Source of the DNA: an uncultured Alistipes sp.
GTDB lineage: Bacteria; Bacteroidota; Bacteroidia; Bacteroidales; Rikenellaceae
DNA length: 64,000 bases
NCBI GenBank assembly: GCA_944321955.1
Contig: CALUNG010000010.1
Location: 1-64,000, forward strand
Direction of reading: 5' to 3'
A model generated the notes under the pieces. That model was not told the origin of the DNA and made no database searches. It saw nothing but the letters and a program-made list of their open reading frames with translations. This document shows positions 7,224 to 15,045 of this stretch, in pieces (position 1 is the stretch's first letter; every line of letters begins with the position of its first letter). Position numbers and translations under genes: made by a program.

Positions 7224-9308
7224 ATGTACCTTTCAAAACTTAGACTCTGGAATTTTAGAAAATATTGCGATGGCGATGGCAATAAGCCCGGGGTGGAAGT
7301 TCATTTCCATGAGGGCCTGAATGTACTGATTGGCGAGAATGATTCTGGCAAAACAGCAATTATTGATGCCATTCGTTATGTTTTAAGGACACAGAGCGGA
7401 GAGTATATTCAATTTGATGATAAAGATTTTTATCAAGATGAGCACGGAAATAGAAAGGATGAGTTTAAGATAGAGTGTGTATTTGATGGACTAAACGAGC
7501 AAGATTCTGGTTTGTTCTGGGAATGGCTATCATGGAACGAAGATAAGACAAGATATCTACTCAAGGTTTGGCTGTATGTGAAAAGGAAGGATAATGTCAT
7601 TCTGCCTAAGTTCTCTGCTGGTATAGAAGGACAGTCCGAAAGAATGGACTCCGAAGCGAGAGACCTCTTAAAAGTGGTGTACTTTAAACCTCTGAGGGAT
7701 GCCCTTACTGATATGACCCATGGCTACAAGTCAAGATTGGCACAGATTCTTGGTGCACATGAGTTGTTCAAGACCCGAAAGGATGAACAGGGTAACAATA
7801 AGAAGCACAAACTAGAAACAGACTATGAGGACCTAAAAAGGGAAATAGAAAACTTTTTTAAAGAAGGTGGTAATGGTGAGATTATTACAGAGGAAATCAA
7901 CAATTTCCTACATACTCATTTCTTGCTAAATGGTGACCCTCGACATGCCCAAATAAAATTAACTGGAGGAGAACTATCCGAAATATTAAGACTACTTGAC
8001 CTGATTATGGAAGGCAACAAGTCGGGTCTTGGCTCTCTTAATCTATTGTGTATAGCCGCTGAAATGCTTCTGTTCAACAATCAACAAAAAGGATTGAAAC
8101 TTGCATTGGTTGAAGAATTAGAAGCTCATCTTCATCCGCAGTATCAGTTAAGACTGATAGATTATATATCCTCTCAACAGAAAAAAGAGCAATTTATTCT
8201 TACTACTCATAGCATTACATTGGCTTCAAAGATTCGGTTAGAAAATCTGATTGTGCTAAAAGGAAACGAGGTTTTCCCGATGTCTAAAGAATACACAATG
8301 ATGAAGCCAGCAGACTACAAATTCTTGGAGCGTTTTTTGGATGCAACTAAGTCAAATCTTTTCTTTGCCAAAGGTCTGATTATGGTTGAAGGGGATGCTG
8401 AGAATCTATTGATTCCCGCCATTGCAGACATAATAGATAAACCTCTTAATAAATACGGGGTCTCAATAGTTAATGTAGGTAGTACTGCATACAAGCGCTA
8501 TGTGAATATCTTCAAACGCCGGGACAATAAATCATTTGGAACTGTTGCTGTTATCTCTGATTTGGATGTGAGAGCATTGGAGTATTATGATGATAACAGT
8601 TCAGACCGTAAGACTCCTAAATATTGGTTGAAAGATGCTGTGTTGGCAGAATTAAAAGCCGTAACAGAAGAAGTGAATTATGATTCAATGGCAAGTGTGT
8701 TCAGTAGTCTGTCTGCATTTGAAAAAAATGTCCGAGCAAACAAAACTGCTGGTTTTGGTCCAATTGGAGAGACCATTAACCGTTTAAAGGCTGTCTTGAC
8801 GGAAGAGAAAAAGATGCCGTTGAACGAGGATATGTTGTCGATAATACGCAACGAAAAGGTTGAGTGTATAGAACATGAGACCAACAATGAACAGATAAAA
8901 ATATTTCTTCCAAAAGACTGGACATTGGAGTATGATATAGCGGGAAGTGGACTATTCAGATTGTTGGCTGCAGCAATAAGGGCTGCAAATATAGAAGAAA
9001 ATGGACATGAACAGGAAATAACAGATGAAATACTGCTTGATATTTGGAATAAAGTAAAAGACGACTATCCCGATGGGACTTCACCAACAAGAAAAATTAG
9101 CTATCAAATATTTGCACCACTCAACGAAGGTACAATTAGTAAAGCTATCACGGCACAATATTTAGCAGGCATGATAGTTGGCGATTTGCCTCCAGTTAAA
9201 GATAATGATGTTATTAAAGCAGAAATAAAGCGCATTATAAATACCGATGAAAAACTGAAGTATTTGAAGGACGCTATTGAATACGCTACAGACCACCCGA
9301 ATCATTAA
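7224..9308 (+). CDS. gajA: OLD-family ATPase/TOPRIM nuclease, GajA-like
   Basis: A 694-residue class 2 OLD protein. The ATPase part has a P-loop GENDSGKT (37-44), a signature-like segment (KLTGGELSEILRLLDLI) and Walker B in LALVEELEAHLHP, followed by ILTTHSITLA. The TOPRIM nuclease follows: VEGDAE with Glu389, and SDLDVRA with Asp446 and Asp448. In Gabija, GajA cuts specific DNA and is held back by nucleotides until phage replication depletes them. The UvrD-like gene starts 13 bases after the stop, which is the arrangement that defines class 2 OLD genes and Gabija. The gene is AT-rich like its neighbours. The name is by architecture, so a related OLD-helicase system is possible. Confidence 0.75.
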   Translation: MYLSKLRLWNFRKYCDGDGNKPGVEVHFHEGLNVLIGENDSGKTAIIDAIRYVLRTQSGEYIQFDDKDFYQDEHGNRKDEFKIECVFDGLNEQDSGLFWEWLSWNEDKTRYLLKVWLYVKRKDNVILPKFSAGIEGQSERMDSEARDLLKVVYFKPLRDALTDMTHGYKSRLAQILGAHELFKTRKDEQGNNKKHKLETDYEDLKREIENFFKEGGNGEIITEEINNFLHTHFLLNGDPRHAQIKLTGGELSEILRLLDLIMEGNKSGLGSLNLLCIAAEMLLFNNQQKGLKLALVEELEAHLHPQYQLRLIDYISSQQKKEQFILTTHSITLASKIRLENLIVLKGNEVFPMSKEYTMMKPADYKFLERFLDATKSNLFFAKGLIMVEGDAENLLIPAIADIIDKPLNKYGVSIVNVGSTAYKRYVNIFKRRDNKSFGTVAVISDLDVRALEYYDDNSSDRKTPKYWLKDAVLAELKAVTEEVNYDSMASVFSSLSAFEKNVRANKTAGFGPIGETINRLKAVLTEEKKMPLNEDMLSIIRNEKVECIEHETNNEQIKIFLPKDWTLEYDIAGSGLFRLLAAAIRAANIEENGHEQEITDEILLDIWNKVKDDYPDGTSPTRKISYQIFAPLNEGTISKAITAQYLAGMIVGDLPPVKDNDVIKAEIKRIINTDEKLKYLKDAIEYATDHPNH

Positions 9309-9321
9309 AAAATACTGAAGT

Positions 9322-11475
9322 ATGCCATTTGCAACTGATGAAGAAATTAGAATCGCGCACGATATTCTTTTGAAAGATAAGAAACCTTTCGATGATACGA
9401 GACTGAATATTATCAAAGAAGATCGTAGCTGTTATGTACAGGCTTGTCCAGGAAGTGGAAAGACAACCGCCCTATTGGCAAAATTGATTATTCTTGCCAA
9501 CAGGTTACCGATGACTGACGGGAAAGGCGTATGCGTACTTACGCATACGAACGTGGCTATTGATGAGATAAAGGCTAAAGTCGGCTCTAAAGCCAATGTC
9601 TTGTTTAATTATCCTAATTTCTTTGGGACAATCCAAACCTTTCTGCATAAATACGTCACAGCTTCAGCGCTTCATTATTTCTATGGAAGCCAGATTCAAT
9701 ACGTGGATAATGATATAGCCAAGGCTGTATTACTGAAAAAATATAGCAAGTTGCCTTTTGGTAACAAATTGAAAAAATGTATTTATGGGATGGTCATAAA
9801 CAAGGGGTATCCGATTTCAGACGATGAAATCAGTGCTTGGGGCGGTGTGGATATTTTGACAGCTGCAAAAGTGATAAAAAAGAAAGGAAAGAAGGTAGAA
9901 AAGTACGAATTTAAACTAAAAGATTATGATTTACAGAATATAGATGATAGTACTATCAGAGCTCAAATTCGTGCAAAAAGAGATTATATTAAAGATTGTC
10001 AAGAAAAGGAGATAATTATTAATGCAAAGGTTAATTGGCAGGATGTAAAAGTAGTCATTAATCAAAAACACATCAATAGAACCTCGGAATCTGCGACTGA
10101 ATTTATTAAGCTCAAAGAAGAAATGTTTAAGGAGGGTATATTGTCTTTTGAGGATGCATACGATTTAGCATTTCGGTATATTAGAGAAAAGAACTTGGAT
10201 TTCAGCAGTTTCTCGCACAAAAGATTTAAGTATCTTTTTATTGACGAGGTACAAGACTGCGACCATCAGCAAGAAGAGTTAATAAAGAAACTTTTTGATG
10301 ATGAAAAGGTTATAGTGCAACGATTTGGAGATTATTGCCAAGCCATCTATGACGGAGAAAGAAATAACGAAAATGATAATGATAGATTGAAAGCTGATAA
10401 TGTCTTACCTATACATAACAGCAATCGTTTTGGAGAAAAAATAGCCAAGCCTCTACGTTCGTTGTGTATGGAAGACAACCATCAGTTGGTAGGTAATGAA
10501 GATATTTGTTCAGTTAAACCAGTCATCATAACCTATGAAGACCCATTAGTGGTGTTGCCCAAATATGCAGAACTCCTTAGAACTACTATAATCCCAGAAA
10601 TGGGAAATATTTCTGTGCTGGATATTGCCATCAGAGAGAGGGGTGAGGATCCTCTACATAGAATTAACATAAAAGCATGTGGATGGGTAGGCAAGAAAGG
10701 AACAAATGACAAAAAAAGATATATAGAAGCGTACTATCCTTTATTTGAAAGAAAGAATACAACTGTAAAGTTGGAAAGTGACTCCTTTGATAGTTTCTTA
10801 TTAAAAAGTCATATAAACTCAGTAAAAGATTATGGGACATCCATCATTCAAGGAGTGATAAAATTCTTGGAATTATGTGATATTAAAAACGACTCGAGAC
10901 GTTATACAATCACTTCTTTACTTGATTTCTTAGCAACTAAAGATGTCAAGGATAAAGAAGAATTTCTATGTAATATAATGAAATGGGGCAGGATGATTTC
11001 AAAGCGTAGCGAGAAGGGAGATAAACTGCAAATAAAGGAAACCATCTACAATTATTTGACAGGAACCTTTTTACCCTTGTTTGGTAAGAATGCTACAGAA
11101 TCGGCAAACGAATTCTTTAATGCTACAATTGCTGATGGTGTGGCAGAACAAAAGTTAGAACAAGGCAATGTTTACAAAGAGGAAAACATAGATATAGAAG
11201 TGGCCACTGTTCATGCTGTTAAGGGCGAAACTCATGCTTCAACTCTTTATTTAGAAACATCATATTTTGGTAAGCATGAATCAGAGCGCTTAGCTGAACA
11301 ATTTAAAGGAATTGCATATACAGGAAAAGAGGATAGAAAACTCAAAAGCCTAAGAGTTGCTTATGTAGGTATGAGTCGGCCTCGTTACTTTTTATGTGTA
11401 GCTATACAGAAAAACAGATTCGCCAATATGGACTGCAGAGAATTGAGAGATATTTGGGATGTGGTAGAAGCTTAA
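9322..11475 (+). CDS. gajB: UvrD/Rep-type SF1 helicase, GajB-like
   Basis: A 717-residue superfamily 1A helicase. It shows a P-loop ACPGSGKTT (41-49), motif Ia LTHTNVAIDEI, Walker B IDEVQD (307-312), motif III-like QRFGDYCQAIYDG, motif V ATVHAVKGETHASTLYLE and motif VI VAYVGMSRPRYF. Next to an OLD-TOPRIM gene it fits GajB, which binds DNA ends and hydrolyses nucleotides to relieve inhibition of GajA. It is clearly longer than the Bacillus GajB I know (about 500 residues). Extra sequence lies between motifs Ia and II, including a Lys-rich segment near 190-200, and between motifs III and V. It is the last gene of the cargo cluster. Confidence 0.72.
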   Translation: MPFATDEEIRIAHDILLKDKKPFDDTRLNIIKEDRSCYVQACPGSGKTTALLAKLIILANRLPMTDGKGVCVLTHTNVAIDEIKAKVGSKANVLFNYPNFFGTIQTFLHKYVTASALHYFYGSQIQYVDNDIAKAVLLKKYSKLPFGNKLKKCIYGMVINKGYPISDDEISAWGGVDILTAAKVIKKKGKKVEKYEFKLKDYDLQNIDDSTIRAQIRAKRDYIKDCQEKEIIINAKVNWQDVKVVINQKHINRTSESATEFIKLKEEMFKEGILSFEDAYDLAFRYIREKNLDFSSFSHKRFKYLFIDEVQDCDHQQEELIKKLFDDEKVIVQRFGDYCQAIYDGERNNENDNDRLKADNVLPIHNSNRFGEKIAKPLRSLCMEDNHQLVGNEDICSVKPVIITYEDPLVVLPKYAELLRTTIIPEMGNISVLDIAIRERGEDPLHRINIKACGWVGKKGTNDKKRYIEAYYPLFERKNTTVKLESDSFDSFLLKSHINSVKDYGTSIIQGVIKFLELCDIKNDSRRYTITSLLDFLATKDVKDKEEFLCNIMKWGRMISKRSEKGDKLQIKETIYNYLTGTFLPLFGKNATESANEFFNATIADGVAEQKLEQGNVYKEENIDIEVATVHAVKGETHASTLYLETSYFGKHESERLAEQFKGIAYTGKEDRKLKSLRVAYVGMSRPRYFLCVAIQKNRFANMDCRELRDIWDVVEA

Positions 11476-11685
11476 AGTTTATTGATAGTGTTTATCTAAG
11501 CCTTATGTTAGCGATAATAACGGGAGCTTTGCGGTATCAAATTACAAAGAAGATTGAATATATAATTTGATAATCAATAAGATATTGAAAGTTCATCGGT
11601 TCAAGTGTGGAGTTGTTCGTTTATCTGACGACAGGTATTTGGCGTGACCCAAGCACAAATAAACAATACCCCACACCGAACAAGT

Positions 11686-11704
11686 ATATATCGGAACGAT
11701 ATAT
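11686..11704. repeat. Interrupted palindrome ATATATCG-GAA-CGATATAT
   Basis: A perfect 8-bp inverted repeat around GAA. One G-T and one G-C pair would extend it by two more positions on each side. It lies in the non-coding end of the element and could be a site for a recombinase arm, an accessory factor or a regulator. Confidence 0.7.
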
Positions 11705-11835
11705 GCCTATACACGGTGATGAGTGTCTGTATTGCAGATCCTTTGTGCTTGTCAAAATCGCCAAATTTTGTCGTCAAGGATTAGCGAAACACTTTCACTA
11801 AACTAATATGTCATCGCCATTTTCATGGTGATGTT

Positions 11836-11845
11836 GCAAAGTTAG
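11836..11845 (-). other. Candidate attachment core, near match to the IntDOT site
   Basis: On the minus strand this reads CTAACTTTGC. It matches the known CTnDOT-family core GTAnnTTTGC at all fixed positions but the first. The same bases also fit a -7 promoter element (TAACTTTG, 11837-11844), so the match may be chance. It lies where the accessory content ends. Confidence 0.3.
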
Positions 11846-12079
11846 GAAATGTTTTACAATATGCAACACTCTGATGGGGTATTGTCGGTGCAAATATCCT
11901 CAAAACAAAGTAATTATACAACAAACGACAATCTGGAAAGAGATTTTTGTTATTCAGAACTTGGGGATATGTGCTGTTGCCGATTATGCCGGCGATTCTC
12001 GGAGTGCCCGGAGTTGTTTTAGACGCGCCTGTACTCTCTGTGCTCTGTGCGGAGAACCGCTTGCCCGATGTAACAGGTT

Positions 12080-12117
12080 GAAAAACAATGAGGGGAAGAA
12101 CTTCTGTTCTTCCCCTC
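12080..12117 (-). terminator. Terminator of tRNA-Arg
   Basis: A perfect 12-bp stem (12090-12101 with 12106-12117) around a 4-base loop starts five bases beyond the tRNA 3' end. On the minus strand it is followed by ATTGTTTTT. Confidence 0.8.
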
Positions 12118-12122
12118 TTCAG

Positions 12123-12196
12123 TGACGCCGACAGGACTCAAACCTGTAACCTTCTGATCCGTAGTCAGATGCTCTATTCAATTAAGCTACGGCGCC
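12123..12196 (-). tRNA. tRNA-Arg (ACG)
   Basis: The minus strand folds into a full cloverleaf of 74 bases. The acceptor arms GGCGCCG and CGGCGUC pair with one G-U, and the discriminator is A. The anticodon stem CUGA/UCAG encloses the loop CUACGGA, giving anticodon ACG. The T arm is ACAGG-UUUGAGU-CCUGU. CCA is not encoded. Its 3' end faces the mobile element, but no duplicated 3' end is visible in the window. Confidence 0.95.
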
Positions 12197-12199
12197 GAA

Positions 12200-12239
12200 T
12201 TGCGAGTGCAAATGTAAGGCAATTTTTATTCACTCGCAA
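12200..12239 (-). promoter_or_regulatory. tRNA-Arg promoter inside a 9-bp inverted repeat
   Basis: On the minus strand a -7 element TACATTTG (12209-12216) lies 12 bases before the first tRNA base. It is bracketed by perfect 9-bp inverted repeats TTGCGAGTG (12200-12208) and CACTCGCAA (12231-12239). The repeat could be the end of the upstream TlpA-like transcript, or a control element. Confidence 0.5.
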
Positions 12240-12256
12240 GTTTTTTCTGAATTTTT

Positions 12257-13318
12257 TTACTCGAAAATCTCCTTGAGCTTGTTCTCGACCTCTTCGCCGC
12301 GCAGATTTTTGGCTGCTATCTTGCCGTCGGGACCTATCAGGAAGTTCGACGGTATCGATCGTATGCCATAGGCATCGGCTGCTGGGCTCTCCTTGCTTTC
12401 GTCGATGCCGATGACGTTGGTCCACGTCATGCCGTTGTCGACGATAAACTTTTTCCATGCGTCGGCATCGTTGTCGAGCGAGACGCCGTAGATGGTGAAT
12501 CCCTTGTCCGAATATTTCTCGTATGCGGCCTTGAGGTAGGGTATCTCCTCGCGGCAGGGACCGCACCACGTAGCCCAGAAGTCGACAAGTACCCACTTGC
12601 CTTCACCCGTGAGCGATGACAGCGCCACGTCGTTGCCGGCTGCATCCCTGGCCACGATCTCGGTAAACGGTGCTCCGACCTCGGTCTTTTCGCTCTTGGC
12701 GGCGAACTCCTCTATCTCCTTGAGCATCTTGGTCTCGCGCAGCTGCTTGGGGAATTTGGCAAGGCGAGCGCGTATCTCGGCGGCTGAAAGGTTGCCGCTC
12801 TCCATGCGGGCGAAGAGATATGCCCCGAGGATATTGTCCTGGTTTTCGTCGACGATGGCCTGTATGGCGGCATTGTATTCGTCGATAAGCTGCTGCTGAT
12901 CCTCTTCCGAGGCTCCGGACTGAGCCTGCGTGTAGTATTTCATCTGCAGCTGCATGAGACGGTCGTTGGCGGCATTGAAGTTGTCGTTCGACACGGTTCC
13001 GGCTGCAGTATAACTGCCCTGAGTCTCGTCGTACGACACCTTCACCTTGCCCTCTTCGATGAAGAGCGCCGTGATGGGGCTTTCGTTGTCGTCGGTGATG
13101 ATTGCGAGCATCGGCTCCTCGACACGTCCCTTGAAACGGAAACTTCCGTCGGCCGGATCTATCGTCGTGGAGGCTATGGTCGTCTGGTCGGCGTCGGCCG
13201 ATACCAGATAGATCTCACCTGCGGCGTCGGGCGCCATCGTTCCCGAAATGTCATAGCGTACACCCTTGCAACCGCACAATGCGGCTATCGATAGCAGGGC
13301 GACAATCATTCTTTTCAT
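12257..13318 (-). CDS. DUF4369/thioredoxin-fold lipoprotein (TlpA/ResA-like), copy 1
   Basis: A 353-residue periplasmic thiol-disulfide protein. It has a lipoprotein signal (MKRMIVALLSIAALCGC, lipid Cys17), an N-terminal DUF4369-type beta domain, a helical middle part, and a C-terminal thioredoxin/AhpC-like domain with WATWCGPC (redox Cys252 and Cys255) and YGVSLDND. Such proteins reduce or exchange disulfides in the Bacteroidetes periplasm, and their partners are seldom known. It ends a long minus-strand block, 26 bases after ruvC. A homologue with the same domain order lies on the other side of ruvC (13986-15041), so the two look like an old tandem duplication that ruvC now separates. Confidence 0.88.
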   Translation of the reverse strand: MKRMIVALLSIAALCGCKGVRYDISGTMAPDAAGEIYLVSADADQTTIASTTIDPADGSFRFKGRVEEPMLAIITDDNESPITALFIEEGKVKVSYDETQGSYTAAGTVSNDNFNAANDRLMQLQMKYYTQAQSGASEEDQQQLIDEYNAAIQAIVDENQDNILGAYLFARMESGNLSAAEIRARLAKFPKQLRETKMLKEIEEFAAKSEKTEVGAPFTEIVARDAAGNDVALSSLTGEGKWVLVDFWATWCGPCREEIPYLKAAYEKYSDKGFTIYGVSLDNDADAWKKFIVDNGMTWTNVIGIDESKESPAADAYGIRSIPSNFLIGPDGKIAAKNLRGEEVENKLKEIFE

Positions 13319-13343
13319 TTTATGTCAATATTTGTGGTGTCGG

Positions 13344-13958
13344 TTATTTTATCTCCCTGTCGGGATTCTCACGCAAGAACTGTTCCCACGAGGTGCTTCC
13401 GCGCTTGACGGCCTTGCGTTCGCCGCCGAGACCCTTGACCCGCTCCTCGCCCAGCATGTCATTCATCGGACTGTTCGTAGCGAAGTAGTGGCACAGGGCC
13501 ACGGCCATGCCGTCTGTAGCATCGAGCCGCCGCGGGCGTTCGCTTATCTTCAGCAGCCGTTCGATGATGGCGGCCACCTGCTCCTTCGAGGCCGATCCTG
13601 TGCCGGTTATCGATTGCTTTATGCGTGTGGGAGCGTATTCGAAAACGGGTCTGTCGTGGCTCAGTGCCGCAGCCATCGCCACGCCCTGCGCACGCCCGAG
13701 TTTGAGCATGCTCTGTACGTTCTCGCCGAAGAATGGCGACTCGAGAGCCACCTCGCTCGGCCCGTACTCCTCGATGAGGGCGCTGACACGCTGGAAGATG
13801 TATCGCAGCTTCTCGTATGGATCGGTCATCCGGTGCAGGTCTATGTCGCCCAGAACAACCGAGCGGACAAGGCGTCCCTCGACCTCCAGCACTCCGTAAC
13901 CGGTGTAGTTGGTGCCCGGGTCGATGCCCATGATACGGTATTTGCCGTTCGTCGCCAC
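13344..13958 (-). CDS. ruvC: Holliday junction endonuclease RuvC
   Basis: A 204-residue resolvase that cuts four-way junctions during recombinational repair, normally with RuvAB. The RNase H-like fold is clear: GIDPGTNYTGYG (Asp13), ALESPFFGENVQS (Glu73), GRAQGV and RRLDATDGMAVA (Asp146 and Asp149), giving the four metal-binding acids. It is a little longer than the E. coli enzyme (173), with a basic C-terminal extension. ruvA and ruvB are not nearby. The gene sits 27 bases after one TlpA-like gene and 25 bases before another, all on the minus strand. Confidence 0.97.
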   Translation of the reverse strand: MATNGKYRIMGIDPGTNYTGYGVLEVEGRLVRSVVLGDIDLHRMTDPYEKLRYIFQRVSALIEEYGPSEVALESPFFGENVQSMLKLGRAQGVAMAAALSHDRPVFEYAPTRIKQSITGTGSASKEQVAAIIERLLKISERPRRLDATDGMAVALCHYFATNSPMNDMLGEERVKGLGGERKAVKRGSTSWEQFLRENPDREIK

Positions 13959-13985
13959 TCTATTCCTGCGGTTCGTGTGATGCCG

Positions 13986-15041
13986 TTATTCGCCCAGCAG
14001 CTCCTTGATCTTGTTATAGAGGTCGTCGCCGCGCAGATTGTGGGCTACGATCCTGCCGTCGCTGTCGATCAGGAAGTTCGTGGGAATGGCCTGAACGGCG
14101 TAGGGTTCGGCGGCCGGATTGTTGAAGTATTCGAGCGTGCTGACGTTTACCCACTTCATGCCGTTTTCGGCGATGGCTCCGGTCCACTCTTTACGGTCGT
14201 TGTCGAACGACACACCGTAGATCTCGAATCCCTTCTTGTGGAAGTCGGCATACGTCTTTGTGAGGAATGGAACCTCGTGCATGCAGGGCCCGCACCACGA
14301 GGCCCAGAAGTCGAGCAGCACATATTTCGTACCCGGCGTCTCGACTACCGATTTCAGCGATACCTCCTTGCCGTCGGGCGTGGGCTGTACGATGTCGATA
14401 TAGGGTTGGCCTATGTCGGTCAGCTTCTTCTTCTCGGCGCGGGCCTTGAGGTCGGTCATGAGCCGGCTTTGCTGCAACTCGGGCGAGAAGGTGGCTATCT
14501 CGTCGAGAATCTCCTCGCCGGACATCTCGTATGAGAGCTGCTGTGCGAGCAGCATCACGCCCAGATAGTTCTGACGGTTGGCCTCGTACGTGTCGCGTAT
14601 CAGCTTCTCGTACTCGTCGCCGATCTCGGCATTGCGCTCTTCGCTGGTCTCGGGATCCATCGCTTCGGCTATGAGTGCTCCCGTTTCGGTCAGCAGCGCG
14701 GTGCTGGCGTCATTGGCGGGCGTACCCGTAGCGCTCTTGCCTGTGGGCGTGCCCTGATCGTCGGCGATGACTATGGTGCCGGGTTCGAGGAAGAGACGTA
14801 CGGTGAACGTGGGCTCTTCGCGGTCGTCGCTGACGGTACATACCATTGGCCTCTCGACTTTGCCCGTAAAGCGGAACGAGCCGTTCTCGATGGCCGTCGA
14901 GTCGATTATTTCGTCGTTATCGTCGAAAAGATATGCTGTGGCATTGGCATTTTCGGCCGTGCCTTCGATTACGAATCGGGTCTTGTTCGTGCAGCTGCAC
15001 ATCAATGCGGCCATTGCCGCCAGAATCAGAGATCTTTTCAT
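13986..15041 (-). CDS. DUF4369/thioredoxin-fold lipoprotein (TlpA/ResA-like), copy 2
   Basis: A 351-residue lipoprotein (MKRSLILAAMAALMCSC, lipid Cys17) with the same build as the 12257-13318 product: a DUF4369-like N-terminus, a middle helical region with a DPETSEERNAEIGDEYEKLI segment, and a thioredoxin domain with WASWCGPC (Cys250 and Cys253). Both end in a similar NLRGEE/NLRGDD...NKIKELL motif. It is expected to act as a membrane-tethered thiol-disulfide oxidoreductase in the periplasm. It begins four bases after lpxD ends, so it is probably in the lpxD transcript. Its substrate is unknown. Confidence 0.88.
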   Translation of the reverse strand: MKRSLILAAMAALMCSCTNKTRFVIEGTAENANATAYLFDDNDEIIDSTAIENGSFRFTGKVERPMVCTVSDDREEPTFTVRLFLEPGTIVIADDQGTPTGKSATGTPANDASTALLTETGALIAEAMDPETSEERNAEIGDEYEKLIRDTYEANRQNYLGVMLLAQQLSYEMSGEEILDEIATFSPELQQSRLMTDLKARAEKKKLTDIGQPYIDIVQPTPDGKEVSLKSVVETPGTKYVLLDFWASWCGPCMHEVPFLTKTYADFHKKGFEIYGVSFDNDRKEWTGAIAENGMKWVNVSTLEYFNNPAAEPYAVQAIPTNFLIDSDGRIVAHNLRGDDLYNKIKELLGE

Positions 15042-15045
15042 GATA

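Larger units (their letters stand above)
1..11845. mobile_element. Right-hand part of an integrative element with defence cargo
   Basis: The whole stretch is visibly richer in A and T than everything after about 11.95 kb. It holds a probable relaxase tail, an XRE regulator, a restriction-modification pair, an AlbA_2 protein and a Gabija-like pair, and none of the housekeeping genes seen elsewhere. It stops just before a tRNA-Arg gene. Accessory content, base composition and a relaxase tail together suggest the cargo end of an integrative conjugative or mobilisable element. No integrase is inside the window and the left end is outside it, so both the limits and the class are inferred. The right limit given here is the candidate core site at 11836-11845. 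Confidence 0.5.
11476..12079. other. Gene-free end of the element and junction with the chromosome
   Basis: No convincing gene is present. The left part is AT-rich, and the base composition changes to the GC-rich chromosomal type near 11.95 kb. It contains three inverted repeats: 11686-11704, 11753-11770 (CAAAAT/ATTTTG) and 11812-11833 (CATCGCCAT/ATGGTGATG, one G-T pair). It also holds a near match to the CTnDOT core site at 11836-11845. Short frames here have no family resemblance and are judged spurious. Confidence 0.6.

Noticed and set aside
12123..12196. tRNA-Arg 3' end as the attachment site of the element
   Set aside because: No direct repeat of the tRNA 3' end is visible between 1 and 12,080, and a chromosomal-type terminator lies between the tRNA and the AT-rich DNA. 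The left end is outside the window, so this is not excluded.
11607..12276. Short plus-strand frames of 62-83 codons near the element end
   Set aside because: No family resemblance, no promoter, one overlaps the tRNA, and base use does not look coding.
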